NCBI GenBank assembly: GCA_963665195.1
Contig: OY762070.1
Location: 1,240,001-1,304,000 of the forward strand
Length of the DNA stretch: 64,000 nucleotides
Direction of reading: 5' to 3'
Origin: VXYL01 sp963665195
GTDB taxonomy: Bacteria > Pseudomonadota > Gammaproteobacteria > Pseudomonadales > Azotimanducaceae
Shown here: in pieces, positions 18,661-27,171 of the stretch
How the letters are laid out: the number at the start of each line of letters is the position of its first letter
Numbering within the stretch: position 1 is the stretch's first letter
Notes under the pieces: generated by a model
The model's input: the letters and a program-made list of their open reading frames with translations, nothing else
The model's database searches: none
Told to the model about the DNA's origin: nothing
Translations under genes and position numbers: made by a program

Positions 18661-19602
18661 ATGCAATTCGGCGAATTCGACAGCACCGCGGAGCTCAACC
18701 GCAACTTCAAGCGCGTTCGCGAGCTTGGCCTTGAGCAGCATGTCTTCGAGATCGATACCTACGGCTTCACCGTTGTGCCACCGCACAAGGTCGCGGAGCG
18801 AGCCTTCTTCGAGCGCATTCGGGCGACGGTGCTGCGCGTCTGCAAGGAGCGCACCGGCATCGAGTTCGATCTCGATCACAACGGCGGCTTCGGCGAGTAC
18901 AAGGCGCAGCCGCAGACGGACGGCCAGTTCCTGCTGTTCTACCTCTTGATGGCGGACCCGGTGTTCGAGCAGTGGATTCTCAATCCCACGCTGTACACGC
19001 TGATCGACTACCTGATGCGCGGCCAGCAGCAGCTTTCCAGCCTCACTTCGTTTGTCAAGTGGAAGGGCGAACGCGACAGCCTCGGCGTGCACAGCGACAG
19101 CCCGCCGGACCGCGATGGTCGCCTGCCGCCGTGTTCGGATGTCGCGAACGCCGCCTACTGCCTCACCGACTACACCCTGGACAACGGCGCCATCGCCATG
19201 GTGCCGGGCAGCCACACCTACTGCCGCCAGCCGCGCCCCGGCGAGGGCGAGAAGCAGGCGGTGCCGGTGGAGGCCGAAGCCGGCTCGCTGATCCTTTGGC
19301 ACGGCAATACCTGGCACGGCGCGTTCGAGAAGAAGACCGACGGCCTGCGCCTGAACGTCACCAGCTACCACTGCCACCGGCGCCTGAAGACCCAGGAGGC
19401 CTACCAGTGGCGGGTGACCCAGGAGATGCTGGACCGCAACCCCCCGGAGTTCGCCCGCCTGGTGGCCGCAGACGACCACATGGGCTGGGACGAGCGCGGT
19501 CCGGACTACGCCCGCTCGGCGAAGTACGCAACCCCGGAGGCGAAAGAGCGCATGGCGCGACTCAAGCGGGCCAGGGAGGCGCGGCAGAAGCAGGCCGCCT
19601 GA
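18661..19602 (+). CDS. Phytanoyl-CoA dioxygenase family protein
   Basis: A complete 313-residue PhyH-type Fe(II)/2-oxoglutarate oxygenase. The iron HxD is in VHSDSPPD (about residues 142-149) and the distal His in TWHGAFEKK with the co-substrate-binding Arg just after it (LRLN). ATG 18661 starts MQFGEFDS; the frame stays open 250 bases upstream but that part has no family similarity. The C-terminus is Lys/Arg-rich. It is followed 23 bases later by the Uma2-type nuclease gene, which is probably unrelated functionally. Substrate unknown; PhyH homologues with this GSH-TYCRQP pattern are often annotated only to family level. Confidence 0.85.
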   Translation: MQFGEFDSTAELNRNFKRVRELGLEQHVFEIDTYGFTVVPPHKVAERAFFERIRATVLRVCKERTGIEFDLDHNGGFGEYKAQPQTDGQFLLFYLLMADPVFEQWILNPTLYTLIDYLMRGQQQLSSLTSFVKWKGERDSLGVHSDSPPDRDGRLPPCSDVANAAYCLTDYTLDNGAIAMVPGSHTYCRQPRPGEGEKQAVPVEAEAGSLILWHGNTWHGAFEKKTDGLRLNVTSYHCHRRLKTQEAYQWRVTQEMLDRNPPEFARLVAADDHMGWDERGPDYARSAKYATPEAKERMARLKRAREARQKQAA

Positions 19603-19625
19603 GGGCCGCTTCTGCTTGGCCGAGT

Positions 19626-20243
19626 ATGGACGCAGCCGAAGTGGAGGCAGGACCCCGCGTCGTCGGCCAAGACGACTGCACGCTGGCGCATGGCGAGGCG
19701 TTGCAGGGCCTTTGGACGCAGGATCAGTACTTGGCGATCTCAGCAACGTGCAGGCACCTGATCGAATTCACCGACGGACGCATCGAACTGCTGCCCATGC
19801 CAACGCGACGCCACCAAGCGATTTCCCAGTTCCTGCTGCTTGCGCTGCTGGAAGTCCTCGGCGACATTGGCGGCGCGGTCTACTATGCCCCGTTGCGCCT
19901 GCGCATTCGGGAGGGCAAGTTCCGCGAGCCAGATCTCCTGCTGGTGCGCGACGCCGCCGACCCTCGCAACCAAGACGCATATTGGCTCGGCGCGGACCTG
20001 GTGGTCGAGATCGTGAGTCCAGACAACCCGGGCCGAGACCTCAACATCAAGCGCGCCGACTACGCGGAAGCTGGCATTCCGGAGTATTGGCTCGTCAACC
20101 CCTTGGACGAGACCATCGCCGTGCTCGCGCTCACCGGGTCAAGCTACGTGGAACACGGCGTCTTCGGTCGCGGCGAGCGTGCCGAAGGCGTCGTGCTGCC
20201 CGGCTTCGCGGTAGACGTCTCCGCGGTTTTCGACGCCGAGTAG
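19626..20243 (+). CDS. Uma2 family (DUF820) PD-(D/E)XK nuclease-like protein
   Basis: A 205-residue protein with the restriction-endonuclease-like core of the Uma2/DUF820 family: FTDGRIELLPMPT, then REPDLLLV as the catalytic Asp strand and LVVEIVSPDN as the Glu strand, followed by KRADYAEAGIPEYWLVNP. These proteins are common in cyanobacteria and in bacteria with many mobile elements; their biological role is not settled. The gene starts 23 bases after the PhyH stop. It ends before a GC-rich palindrome and converges with the amidase gene. Confidence 0.85.
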   Translation: MDAAEVEAGPRVVGQDDCTLAHGEALQGLWTQDQYLAISATCRHLIEFTDGRIELLPMPTRRHQAISQFLLLALLEVLGDIGGAVYYAPLRLRIREGKFREPDLLLVRDAADPRNQDAYWLGADLVVEIVSPDNPGRDLNIKRADYAEAGIPEYWLVNPLDETIAVLALTGSSYVEHGVFGRGERAEGVVLPGFAVDVSAVFDAE

Positions 20244-20254
20244 CACGATAGCAG

Positions 20255-20270
20255 CGGCGCGGCCGCGCCG
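20255..20270. terminator. GC-rich perfect palindrome between convergent genes
   Basis: CGGCGCGGCCGCGCCG is a perfect 16-base palindrome 11 bases after the Uma2 stop, in the convergent gap before the amidase 3' end. It could fold into a strong hairpin, but there is no following T-run, so a classical intrinsic terminator is not shown. It contains a GCGGCCGC (NotI) site. Confidence 0.35.
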
Positions 20271-20374
20271 GAGACTGTCGGCGCCCGCCGTCCATTGGCA
20301 AGCCGCTGCACGCATTGGGGTGTCGGAGTCAGGTACGGCTCTTCGCACCGTCCAGAGACGGCTGCAAGGCAGTG

Positions 20375-20800
20375 CTATATCTGCGAATACTGCCGCTCGA
20401 AGTCGCGGGTCAGCACCTCTTGGCGTTGGCGCAGCAGTTCCGTGCGGCTCCACTCGGCGAGCGCCCGCAACGGAAAGCGGCGGCCGGGGCAGGTGGTCTT
20501 CGCGCCACCGCGCACCTGTCGATGGCCGCCGAGTTCCAGATCCGGATAGCGCAGCTTGAGTTCCAGCAGGAGCTTCTTGAGCGCGGCGACCTGCTGCGGC
20601 CCCGGCGCATCGGCGTCGAAGTTGCCCGCCAGCACGATGCCGATGCTACGCGGATGCTGGCCGCGTTCCGCCTCGCTCAGCTCGGGCTGCACGCTGCCTG
20701 CGGCGTTGATGCGATAGTGGAAGCGGCCGCCGGCGCACGGGCCGTGGTGCAGCAGCGCGAACTTGACGCCGCCGCGGCGCTGAGCAGTCGATGCGCTCAT
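20375..20800 (-). CDS. N-acetylmuramoyl-L-alanine amidase domain protein (AmpD/PGRP-like)
   Basis: A 141-residue protein matching the amidase_2/PGRP fold. The N-terminal His pair in LLHHGPC, the conserved HYRINAAG, the GIVLAGNFD strand and the C-terminal zinc-site region GGHRQVRGGAKTTCPGRRF all fit a zinc amidase that cuts the MurNAc-L-Ala bond of peptidoglycan. There is no signal peptide, so it may act on recycled cytosolic muropeptides as AmpD does, or be released. Its ATG overlaps the MATE transporter stop (ATGA), so the two are co-translated. The protein is shorter than typical AmpD (about 180 residues). Confidence 0.75.
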   Translation of the reverse strand: MSASTAQRRGGVKFALLHHGPCAGGRFHYRINAAGSVQPELSEAERGQHPRSIGIVLAGNFDADAPGPQQVAALKKLLLELKLRYPDLELGGHRQVRGGAKTTCPGRRFPLRALAEWSRTELLRQRQEVLTRDFERQYSQI

Positions 20801-22197
20801 GCCGTCGCCTCGGCGATGCCGCGCTTCACGGCGACGCGGTTCCAATACCAGGCCGCGGCGCCGAGCAGCACGTTGGTGAACGCGGTGGCGACGAAGATGC
20901 CGACGTACCCCCACAGGTAGTCGCCGAGAATCGTCAGTGGTACGTAGAACACGACGGTGCGGGCGATGGAGATCGCGAGCGGCGGGAAGGGCTGGCCCAA
21001 GGCGTTGAAGCACGACGTCGCCACCTGCATCACCCCCATGAAGCCGATGGACAGCGGGATGATGAGGAAGAAGGCGGTCGCCACTTCGAGCACGGTGGGA
21101 TTGGGGTCGATGAACGTCACCACGGCTTGGCCGATGGCAAGCAGCACGACGAAGGTCACCACCCCCCAGGCGAGGCAGAACCAGTTGCAGAGCCTGAGCG
21201 CACGTCGTACGCGCCGGTAGTTCCCCGCGCCCCAGTTCTGGCCGACGAAGGGCGAGATCGAGGACGACGCCGACCACAGCACCATATGGACCATGGTCTC
21301 GACCCGCATCGCCACGTTGTAGCCCGCCACCACCTCGTGGCCGTGGCCGGCCAAGAGCCGCGTGACGATCAGCATCGAGATGGGCTGGATGAGGCCGCTC
21401 GCCGTCGCCGGCCCGCCGACATGCAGAATCGCCCGCCACGATGCGCCGATGCCGGCCAGCGACCAGTTCAGCATGCCGACGCGCAGCAGGATCACGGCGT
21501 ACAGCGCGACGCTGAAGATGCGCGATGCGACGTAGGCCCAGGCCGCGCCGGCGATGCCGAGTTCAGGCGCCCCGGCGAGACCGAAGATCAGCACCGGGCC
21601 TATGCCCATCTGCAGCACGGAGCCGGTGGTCATCACCGCGCCCGGGCTGGCGGCGCTGCCGGTGGCGCGCAGCAGCGTCGAACCCACCATGGACAGCATG
21701 AAGAGCGGGAAGCCCAGCATGTAGACCGCCAGATAGTCGGTGGCCATGCCGTGGACGCTGCCTTCCGCGCCCAGCAGCGCCATGGCCGTGTCCGCGCCGA
21801 ACGCGCCGACGGCGCCGAGGCCGATGCCGATCAGCAGCACCAGCAGTTGCGCGTGGGTGACGAGGCGGGCGGCGGCGCGGCGATCGCCGGCGCCGTATGC
21901 CCGAGCGATCACCGACGATGCGCCGGTGCCGATGCCGCCGGCGAAGGCGAACAGGAACATGGTGACCGGGAAGGCGAAGCCGAGCGCCGCCAGCGCCTCG
22001 GTGCCGACGAGGCCCAGATAGAACGCCTCCGCGAAGCGGGCGAAGTTCATCGACAGCGAACCCATCGCCATGAAGGAGCCGAGGCGCAGCAGGTGGCGCC
22101 CCACCCGGCCTTCGGTGAACCCGGTGCCCCGAAGGCGGGGCGAGGGGCGGCGCGGTTCGGCGGGCGCGGGCTTTTTCGTCGCCCTCCTGGCGCTCAC
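20797..22197 (-). CDS. MATE family efflux transporter
   Basis: A 466-residue integral membrane protein with about twelve hydrophobic segments arranged as two pseudo-symmetric halves, typical of multidrug and toxic compound extrusion (MATE) exporters that use Na+ or H+ gradients. Recognisable family segments include GTGASSVIARAYGAGD in the first half and SSSISPFVGQNWGAGNYRRV in the second. GTG 22197 gives a basic, Pro-rich 30-residue N-terminal tail; a later start at MAMGSLS is less likely because it would cut into the first helix. It overlaps the amidase start. The exported compound is unknown. Confidence 0.9.
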   Translation of the reverse strand: MSARRATKKPAPAEPRRPSPRLRGTGFTEGRVGRHLLRLGSFMAMGSLSMNFARFAEAFYLGLVGTEALAALGFAFPVTMFLFAFAGGIGTGASSVIARAYGAGDRRAAARLVTHAQLLVLLIGIGLGAVGAFGADTAMALLGAEGSVHGMATDYLAVYMLGFPLFMLSMVGSTLLRATGSAASPGAVMTTGSVLQMGIGPVLIFGLAGAPELGIAGAAWAYVASRIFSVALYAVILLRVGMLNWSLAGIGASWRAILHVGGPATASGLIQPISMLIVTRLLAGHGHEVVAGYNVAMRVETMVHMVLWSASSSISPFVGQNWGAGNYRRVRRALRLCNWFCLAWGVVTFVVLLAIGQAVVTFIDPNPTVLEVATAFFLIIPLSIGFMGVMQVATSCFNALGQPFPPLAISIARTVVFYVPLTILGDYLWGYVGIFVATAFTNVLLGAAAWYWNRVAVKRGIAEATA

Positions 22198-22219
22198 CGG
22201 TGGGCCGGCAGGTGGTCGT

Positions 22220-22654
22220 TCAAGACCGCCGCCGCGCCGGCACGAGTTCGGTGAGGATGCCGCCCGCGCTCTTCGGATGGAAGAACGCCGCGGTCGCCTG
22301 ATCGCCGCCGGGACGACCGCCCAGCTCGATCTGCCTCATGCCGCGTTCGCGCAGCCGGGCGGCTTCCGCGGCGACATCGTCGCAACCGTAGCCCCAGTGA
22401 TGCAGGCCAGGGCCGAAGCGTTGCAGGTACTTGTAGGTGCCGGCCTCCGGCACCACCGGGATGAGCACTTCGATGCGCGTCTCGCCGGTCCCGACCTGGA
22501 AGAAATAGTTGTGCGTCCCCTCAGGCGCGAAGTAGGCGCCGTCCGGGAGCGGCGTCGCGGCATCCAAGGGGAAGCCGAGCTTGTCCTGAAGCGTGGCGCG
22601 GGCCTCGTCGATGCTGTGCGCGACGATGCCGATGTGATCCAATCCGACGATCAT
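22220..22654 (-). CDS. VOC-superfamily protein, methylmalonyl-CoA epimerase-like
   Basis: A 144-residue vicinal-oxygen-chelate protein. The N-terminus LDHIGIVAHSIDEA supplies the first metal His, HHWGYGCDDV the second, and a C-terminal Glu in ILTELVPA the acidic ligand. The pattern is closest to methylmalonyl-CoA epimerases, which interconvert the (R) and (S) forms, although no methylmalonyl-CoA mutase or propionyl-CoA carboxylase is nearby, so other VOC reactions are possible. ATG 22654 is clear. It lies 22 bases upstream of the MATE gene on the same strand. Confidence 0.75.
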   Translation of the reverse strand: MIVGLDHIGIVAHSIDEARATLQDKLGFPLDAATPLPDGAYFAPEGTHNYFFQVGTGETRIEVLIPVVPEAGTYKYLQRFGPGLHHWGYGCDDVAAEAARLRERGMRQIELGGRPGGDQATAAFFHPKSAGGILTELVPARRRS

Positions 22655-22747
22655 GAGCGTCCCTCCTTGGGCGCGAATATACGCCAATGACGGCAAAGAG
22701 GAGCGAGCCGCCAACATTGGCGGGGAGCGGCGTATGCTCGCCGTGCC

Positions 22748-23150
22748 ATGCCAGCGCCCCTCGCGAAACGGCTGCACGACAACAGGAGCGCCGGCGCGGC
22801 GAACTTGGCGCGCGGTACCGTGGCCATGCTGCGCGAGCTTGTCATCGCCTCGAAAGGCGGCCCGGACCTGCCTGCCCGAACGCGACTGTGCGCCGAGACG
22901 CTGGCGGCGGCGCGGTCGGCGATGGGCGCCGTCGGCAATCTGGTGCGCCTCTGGACCGACTCCTGTCCATCGGCGGCGACGGATTTCGCGGCACGCGCCG
23001 TCGACCACTGCGACGCAGTCCGAGGGTGGGCGGAGCAAGCGTTCCGGGAAACGGTTGGCATGGCCTTCGAGCGCCTCTGACACTTCCTGCCCGGACGCGC
23101 CCTCATCACCCACAGCGCCTCCTCCCCCGTCAGCGCTTTGATCCAGGGGC
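22748..23150 (+). pseudogene. eIF-2B alpha/beta/delta-like protein, broken
   Basis: ATG 22748 opens a frame resembling the N-terminal helices of bacterial/archaeal initiation-factor-2B-family proteins (LHDNRSAGAANLARGTVAML...). It stops at TGA 23078-23080, but the same frame continues straight on with HFLPGRALITHSASSPVSALIQ, which matches the next family segment (LPxGARxLTHSxSSTV). A C-to-T change of a CGA Arg codon would explain the stop. After about base 23150 similarity ends, just before the nuclease gene of the methyltransferase locus, so the 3' half (about 150-200 residues) is missing. Bacterial members act in nucleotide or ribose metabolism; the reaction of this one is unknown. Confidence 0.6.
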
Positions 23151-23231
23151 TCCGTTCCAATGGCTCGCCACCGCCGGACCTTCCGTCGGCCGGCGGGGCC
23201 CGTTGCGATACGCTGGGCGGCGGTGTCTGTT

Positions 23232-24179
23232 CTACCGTGCGAACGCAGCCTCCTGCTCGAGCAAGCTCTCGACGCGAGGATGCATCCAATCGCGGACTGT
23301 GTCGCGGAGATGCTCTGGCAACGAGATCGCGGCGCTGGTGGCGGCGCTGAGCATTCGGAGACGATCCAAGATGATCGTCTGCCCCTGCAGGGCAGCTCGC
23401 CGGAGCTCGTCGTCGTCGACAACGAACGGTGCGGCGATCCCCGTGCTCGGCTGCACGGCAGCGTCGAGCACTCTCTGCCAGACGGCTGCGTTCGGCGTGG
23501 TGACCTTCTCCCGCCAGTTGCGCCCGCTTGCGCACTGCAGGAAGTACACGGGAAGTGCTTCCCGCTCGTCGGCGAAAGGCCGATAGCAGACGATGTCCAG
23601 TCCACCGTCCTTCGATTCTTCGCTCAGCCAGCGCTCCGGGTTCGCATTGCCTTGCACGTAGATTCGAGACCGGAGTTGGTCAACAATCGCAGGTATGTCC
23701 TTCGCGTCATTAGGAGACCAACCGGTCCGATAGGAGCGCCAGCCCGGAAAGATCGCCGGGCAGATCGCTTCCACGACCTGTTCGAACAGGTCGCCCTGCG
23801 TGGGGTAGTCAGCGTGGGTGCTCGCCCATGTCGGGTAGATGCGTTGAACCGAGAGAAGCACGAAGAACGACCAGATGAGCGACTCTCGCCAATCCGCACC
23901 GGTCTCAATCACGTCGGCGTTGATCGCCAAGGCACCAGCGGTCCCTCCCCAACGCCTGCGCTGCCGTAGTTCCTGCCAGCCGCGAGACGCGATCGCGTAC
24001 CCGTGTTCCTGATCACCAGCGAAGGTGGCGTACGCCAGCAGGGATTCCACCACGTCACTCGAAGTGATCCGCGGCTCCCAGAAGAGCAAATTCGCCTCCA
24101 GCCAATCGGCGAGGACGCCAGTGTGGACGTCCTCGACCGACTGCGGGTGCAACAGCCCACGCTCAGGCACGGCGATCAT
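23232..24179 (-). CDS. Putative PD-(D/E)XK restriction nuclease
   Basis: A 315-residue cytosolic protein, last gene of the methyltransferase/ParB/nuclease locus. Residues about 189-225 carry a nuclease-like core: KDGGLDIV (candidate metal Asp195), then a strand ending FLQCASGRNWREK in which Gln215 and Lys225 sit where the (D/E)xK half would be. The arrangement (GGLD...QCAxGxNW) looks like a variant PD-(D/E)XK site. The rest is alpha-helical with many Trp. ATG 24179 overlaps the ParB gene stop as ATGA, so the two are translationally coupled. Lower GC than flanking genes. The nuclease call is by pattern and context only. Confidence 0.55.
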   Translation of the reverse strand: MIAVPERGLLHPQSVEDVHTGVLADWLEANLLFWEPRITSSDVVESLLAYATFAGDQEHGYAIASRGWQELRQRRRWGGTAGALAINADVIETGADWRESLIWSFFVLLSVQRIYPTWASTHADYPTQGDLFEQVVEAICPAIFPGWRSYRTGWSPNDAKDIPAIVDQLRSRIYVQGNANPERWLSEESKDGGLDIVCYRPFADEREALPVYFLQCASGRNWREKVTTPNAAVWQRVLDAAVQPSTGIAAPFVVDDDELRRAALQGQTIILDRLRMLSAATSAAISLPEHLRDTVRDWMHPRVESLLEQEAAFAR

Positions 24180-25264
24180 CGATCAGACATCCCCATAGTT
24201 CTGCCTACCTGATCGCTGGTCTCTAGCAAGCTTTTTGCAACGGCGGCCAACCGTTCGTCGTCCTTGAAAAAGTGGAGTGTGCTCAGCGCATCCTGGAGTA
24301 ATATTACCGCGCTGGACAACAGTTCGTAGACATCGTCACCGTCGCCACCGGAAATCGCATACGCTCGGTCCAGGTCAGGACGTTTGGTCACCTCAAGGTA
24401 TCGAATGCCTTGCTCGGATGTCAGCACCTTCGCGAACTTCTCAACTTGCCGCGAGTCCTGGACGACAGGCTCCCTCTCGTCGTCGCCGAACAGCCACAAG
24501 GTGTACTTGCGCAGGTTCTCCACATGGGCTTCGTCGATCGGTGGCCGGACACCGGCCGGTTCGATGCCGAATTTGCCATCGACGCCGAGGAACTCTCGGA
24601 CACCACGTGTTCTCAGGGAGAGGAACAGCACGCTGAATCGGTCCTTCACCTTCTCGATGTCTAGGCCGTGTGCCTGTTCCATCTGCATGAAGATGCAGTG
24701 GGCGATGTAGTTGCGCTCCACCACCGGCGTCTGGCTGCCGATCCGTCGCATGACCTCACGATAGCTCATGCCGCGTTCGTCAATCAGCTTGGCGATGAAT
24801 CGTGCCTTCTCTGGCGGCTTCCACTCCTTGATGCCGGTCACATGGCGGAAGCCGAGAAAAGAGTCGAGCTCCGTGCGGCTCGGCAGGAGCATGTATGGCA
24901 CTTGCTCGAAGAGGCGCTCTGGTGGACCCCCGTCCACTGCCAGCTCCCGCCAGGTTCTGGACCGCTCCTCGCCAGCGTACGTCCGTTGAAGCCGCTTTAG
25001 CGCGGCGATGCGGCGGTTTCCTTCGACCACTACGAGTGCTTGCTCGCCGTCCAGCTCTTCCTCAACGCAGAGCACGGCTTCATGCCCCCAGAATCCGTTC
25101 TCCAGAAAGGAGGTCGCCAGCTCATGCAGCGACCAGTCGCTCATGCGTTTGTAAACCTCCTCCTGTGGCAGGAGTTGATCGCCGGGTCGCCACGTTCCGA
25201 GCCGGGGATTCAGCGGGTCGAGCCGGAACTCCGCAAGCGGAGCGTATTGAATGGTCTCAGGCAT
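24176..25264 (-). CDS. ParB/Srx-like N-terminal domain protein
   Basis: A 362-residue protein with a ParB/sulfiredoxin-like domain in the first third: LDPLNPRL near residue 17 and the nucleotide-binding box VVVEGNRRIAALKRL at about 78-92. Chromosome-partition ParB uses this box as a CTPase; here the protein has no obvious parS-type HTH relationship and lies between a cytosine methyltransferase and a putative nuclease. The middle has a KAR-FIAKLIDERGMSYREVMRRIG segment that could be an HTH. It overlaps the methyltransferase 3' end by 8 bases and the nuclease start by 4. Probably a DNA-binding or CTP/ATP-dependent switch of the system. Confidence 0.72.
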   Translation of the reverse strand: MPETIQYAPLAEFRLDPLNPRLGTWRPGDQLLPQEEVYKRMSDWSLHELATSFLENGFWGHEAVLCVEEELDGEQALVVVEGNRRIAALKRLQRTYAGEERSRTWRELAVDGGPPERLFEQVPYMLLPSRTELDSFLGFRHVTGIKEWKPPEKARFIAKLIDERGMSYREVMRRIGSQTPVVERNYIAHCIFMQMEQAHGLDIEKVKDRFSVLFLSLRTRGVREFLGVDGKFGIEPAGVRPPIDEAHVENLRKYTLWLFGDDEREPVVQDSRQVEKFAKVLTSEQGIRYLEVTKRPDLDRAYAISGGDGDDVYELLSSAVILLQDALSTLHFFKDDERLAAVAKSLLETSDQVGRTMGMSDR

Positions 25265-26711
25265 GACTTCCGTCCCAGTGTCCGTACGAGCTGCGGCCCT
25301 TGGAGTGCTCAGGAATCAAGCTGCGCCGGCGTGCTGCCGGCTCGGCTGCGCTTCCGAGGAGATTCTCGGCCACGCGGTAGATGACCTCCGCGTTGACCGC
25401 GTTACCTAATGCTCGGTAGGCCTGGACTTTGGCCACCGGCAGGTGCGTCAAGGCGTCAAGGCTCTGCAGCTTGGCGCACTCCCTGGGCGAGAGATACCGC
25501 TTCCGCCAAGCGACGATCGGCACTTGGCTGGACGTCAGGGCCACCAGTGACGGTGCCGTGGCGGGGTTCTTGACGCGGATGCCGGAGGCGCGGAACTGCA
25601 GGACCTTGTCCCACACGGTGCGAGAACCCGCCTGCCAGTTCCACTCTAGTTTCTGGAAGCTGGTAGGAAACTCGCGCACCTTCGGGAGCCAGTCTTCTAA
25701 GCACGCCTTGTGACGAGCGTAGAACTCCCGGTTCTGCGTGATGAACTTCACTTTCCACCGCGGCAGCACCGCGGTGCCGCGTGCATAGGTGGGGAGGGTC
25801 GCGATCTGCTCTTCCTTCGTCTTGCCGGCTAGGCGCTCTCCGAACGCGCCCCGGAAGCGGGCCAGATACCGCTGCGCGTAGGTCGTTGCGCTCCGGGTGG
25901 GGGCGCATGGGTAGTCGGCGCCAAACTCCATGGCCCAGATCGGAAACGAGGGCATTTTTCTTTCGTCGCCGATGCGGTCGAGGAACTCCTCCCAGACGTC
26001 CAGATAGCGAATGTGCTGGGTGCTGATTGGCGCACCATCGGCTGACTCGGCGTCTAGGAGGCCGGCTAACTCGCGCACCCCTGCCGTGTCCGCTTGCGGC
26101 CAGTCAAAGCCGTCTAGGCCATGGGCGGACGCGACGATGATGGCACGATGCCGCACCTGGGGCACGCCGAGCAGGTGCGGCGAGAGTTCTCGATACTGCA
26201 CGGCGTAGCCCCGAGTAGCAAGGTCGCTGTGGATTCGCGCCCAGGTCTTGCCGCCGGAATGACGTAGGATGTTGGACACGTTCTCGAACAGGACGAACGG
26301 CGGGGTTCGGTGATCGATGATCCGCAGTACGTGGTCGAACAGGTTTCCGGAGTCCGGGCAATCGAATCCGAGCTGACTGCCTGCCTTGGAGAACGGCTGG
26401 CAGGGGAATCCGGCGCATAGGACATCGTGCTCGGGTACCTCGGTCCAGCAGTGGCGGACATCGGATGCCGGCCTGATGCCCAGATTCTGTTCATAGAGCA
26501 GCCGCAGGTCAGCATCGATCTCCGCCGCGAACACGCACCGGTGGCCCAATCGGGAGAGCGCTACGTTGAAGCCGCCGAGGCCCGCGAAAAGGTCCACGAA
26601 CCTGAGTTGGCGTGGCAGATGCGCAACTGGGCAGTGCGCCGCGCCCTTGCGACGTTGCTGCGCTGCGTGCGCGAGAGATGATGCTCCGGGTTCGCCGACT
26701 CCACGGCGCAT
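25257..26711 (-). CDS. DNA (cytosine-5) methyltransferase
   Basis: A 484-residue C5 methyltransferase. SAM motif I FVDLFAGLGGF (about 38-48), catalytic PC motif IV GFPCQPFSKAG (Cys104), ENV motif VI (143-145), motif VIII-like QVRHRAIIVA and C-terminal motif X AYRALGNAVNAEVI are all in order, with a target-recognition region of about 200 residues between VIII and IX. It should modify the sites cut by its partner nuclease. ATG 26711 is the nearest ATG before motif I; ATGs at 26756 and 26768 are possible. First gene of a three-gene overlapping set with lower GC than the chromosome. The target sequence cannot be read. Confidence 0.93.
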   Translation of the reverse strand: MRRGVGEPGASSLAHAAQQRRKGAAHCPVAHLPRQLRFVDLFAGLGGFNVALSRLGHRCVFAAEIDADLRLLYEQNLGIRPASDVRHCWTEVPEHDVLCAGFPCQPFSKAGSQLGFDCPDSGNLFDHVLRIIDHRTPPFVLFENVSNILRHSGGKTWARIHSDLATRGYAVQYRELSPHLLGVPQVRHRAIIVASAHGLDGFDWPQADTAGVRELAGLLDAESADGAPISTQHIRYLDVWEEFLDRIGDERKMPSFPIWAMEFGADYPCAPTRSATTYAQRYLARFRGAFGERLAGKTKEEQIATLPTYARGTAVLPRWKVKFITQNREFYARHKACLEDWLPKVREFPTSFQKLEWNWQAGSRTVWDKVLQFRASGIRVKNPATAPSLVALTSSQVPIVAWRKRYLSPRECAKLQSLDALTHLPVAKVQAYRALGNAVNAEVIYRVAENLLGSAAEPAARRRSLIPEHSKGRSSYGHWDGSHA

Positions 26712-27171
26712 GGGCTGGGTCGGAAGGGCGTCGGACCTCGCCCGAAAGGCGAGCATGCTGTCGATCATTTGGGCGCATCGGCTGGGGACCGTAAGGCCTG
26801 TGCATCGTTGCTTGGGCGAGGGGCTGGCTCCGCTCTCGGTTACATTGCCTACCATGTCAAGCTCCCGCCATGTGTCCGGCAAGCTCCACCCATGCAAACG
26901 CTCACCGCAGTTCTCGGCCGCCGGCCAGCAGGCCGCGGGCCAAGCCATCCCGCCCGTCACCGATCATGTCGCAGTCGACTCGCTAGCCGCTAGTTTACAC
27001 CAGTGGTTCCATGGCAATCTCAGACATCGACCGCCGGGCGCATGCGGCATTGGGCGAAGACGTGAGCGGAGCAGCGTCGACCCGCCCGAACTAGCCACCA
27101 ACTAAGTTTGGCGTCGGCTGGAGAGCGTCGGCATTGGCGCGAGGGGCGCTCAGGTTGCCCGCCGTTTGGGC
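26712..27171. other. Intergenic stretch without a supported gene
   Basis: About 460 bases upstream of the methyltransferase and downstream of the deacetylase-like gene. It should hold the promoter of the methyltransferase locus. A very short frame at 27011 (26 codons, MAISDIDRR...) has coding-like sequence but no support. No tRNA, IS end or remnant of the eIF2B-like 3' half was found here. Confidence 0.4.

Noticed and set aside
23078..23080. TGA in the eIF2B-like gene as a selenocysteine codon (the genome has mnmH)
   Set aside because: The family has no conserved Cys there, no SECIS-like hairpin is evident just downstream, and the gene is truncated anyway.
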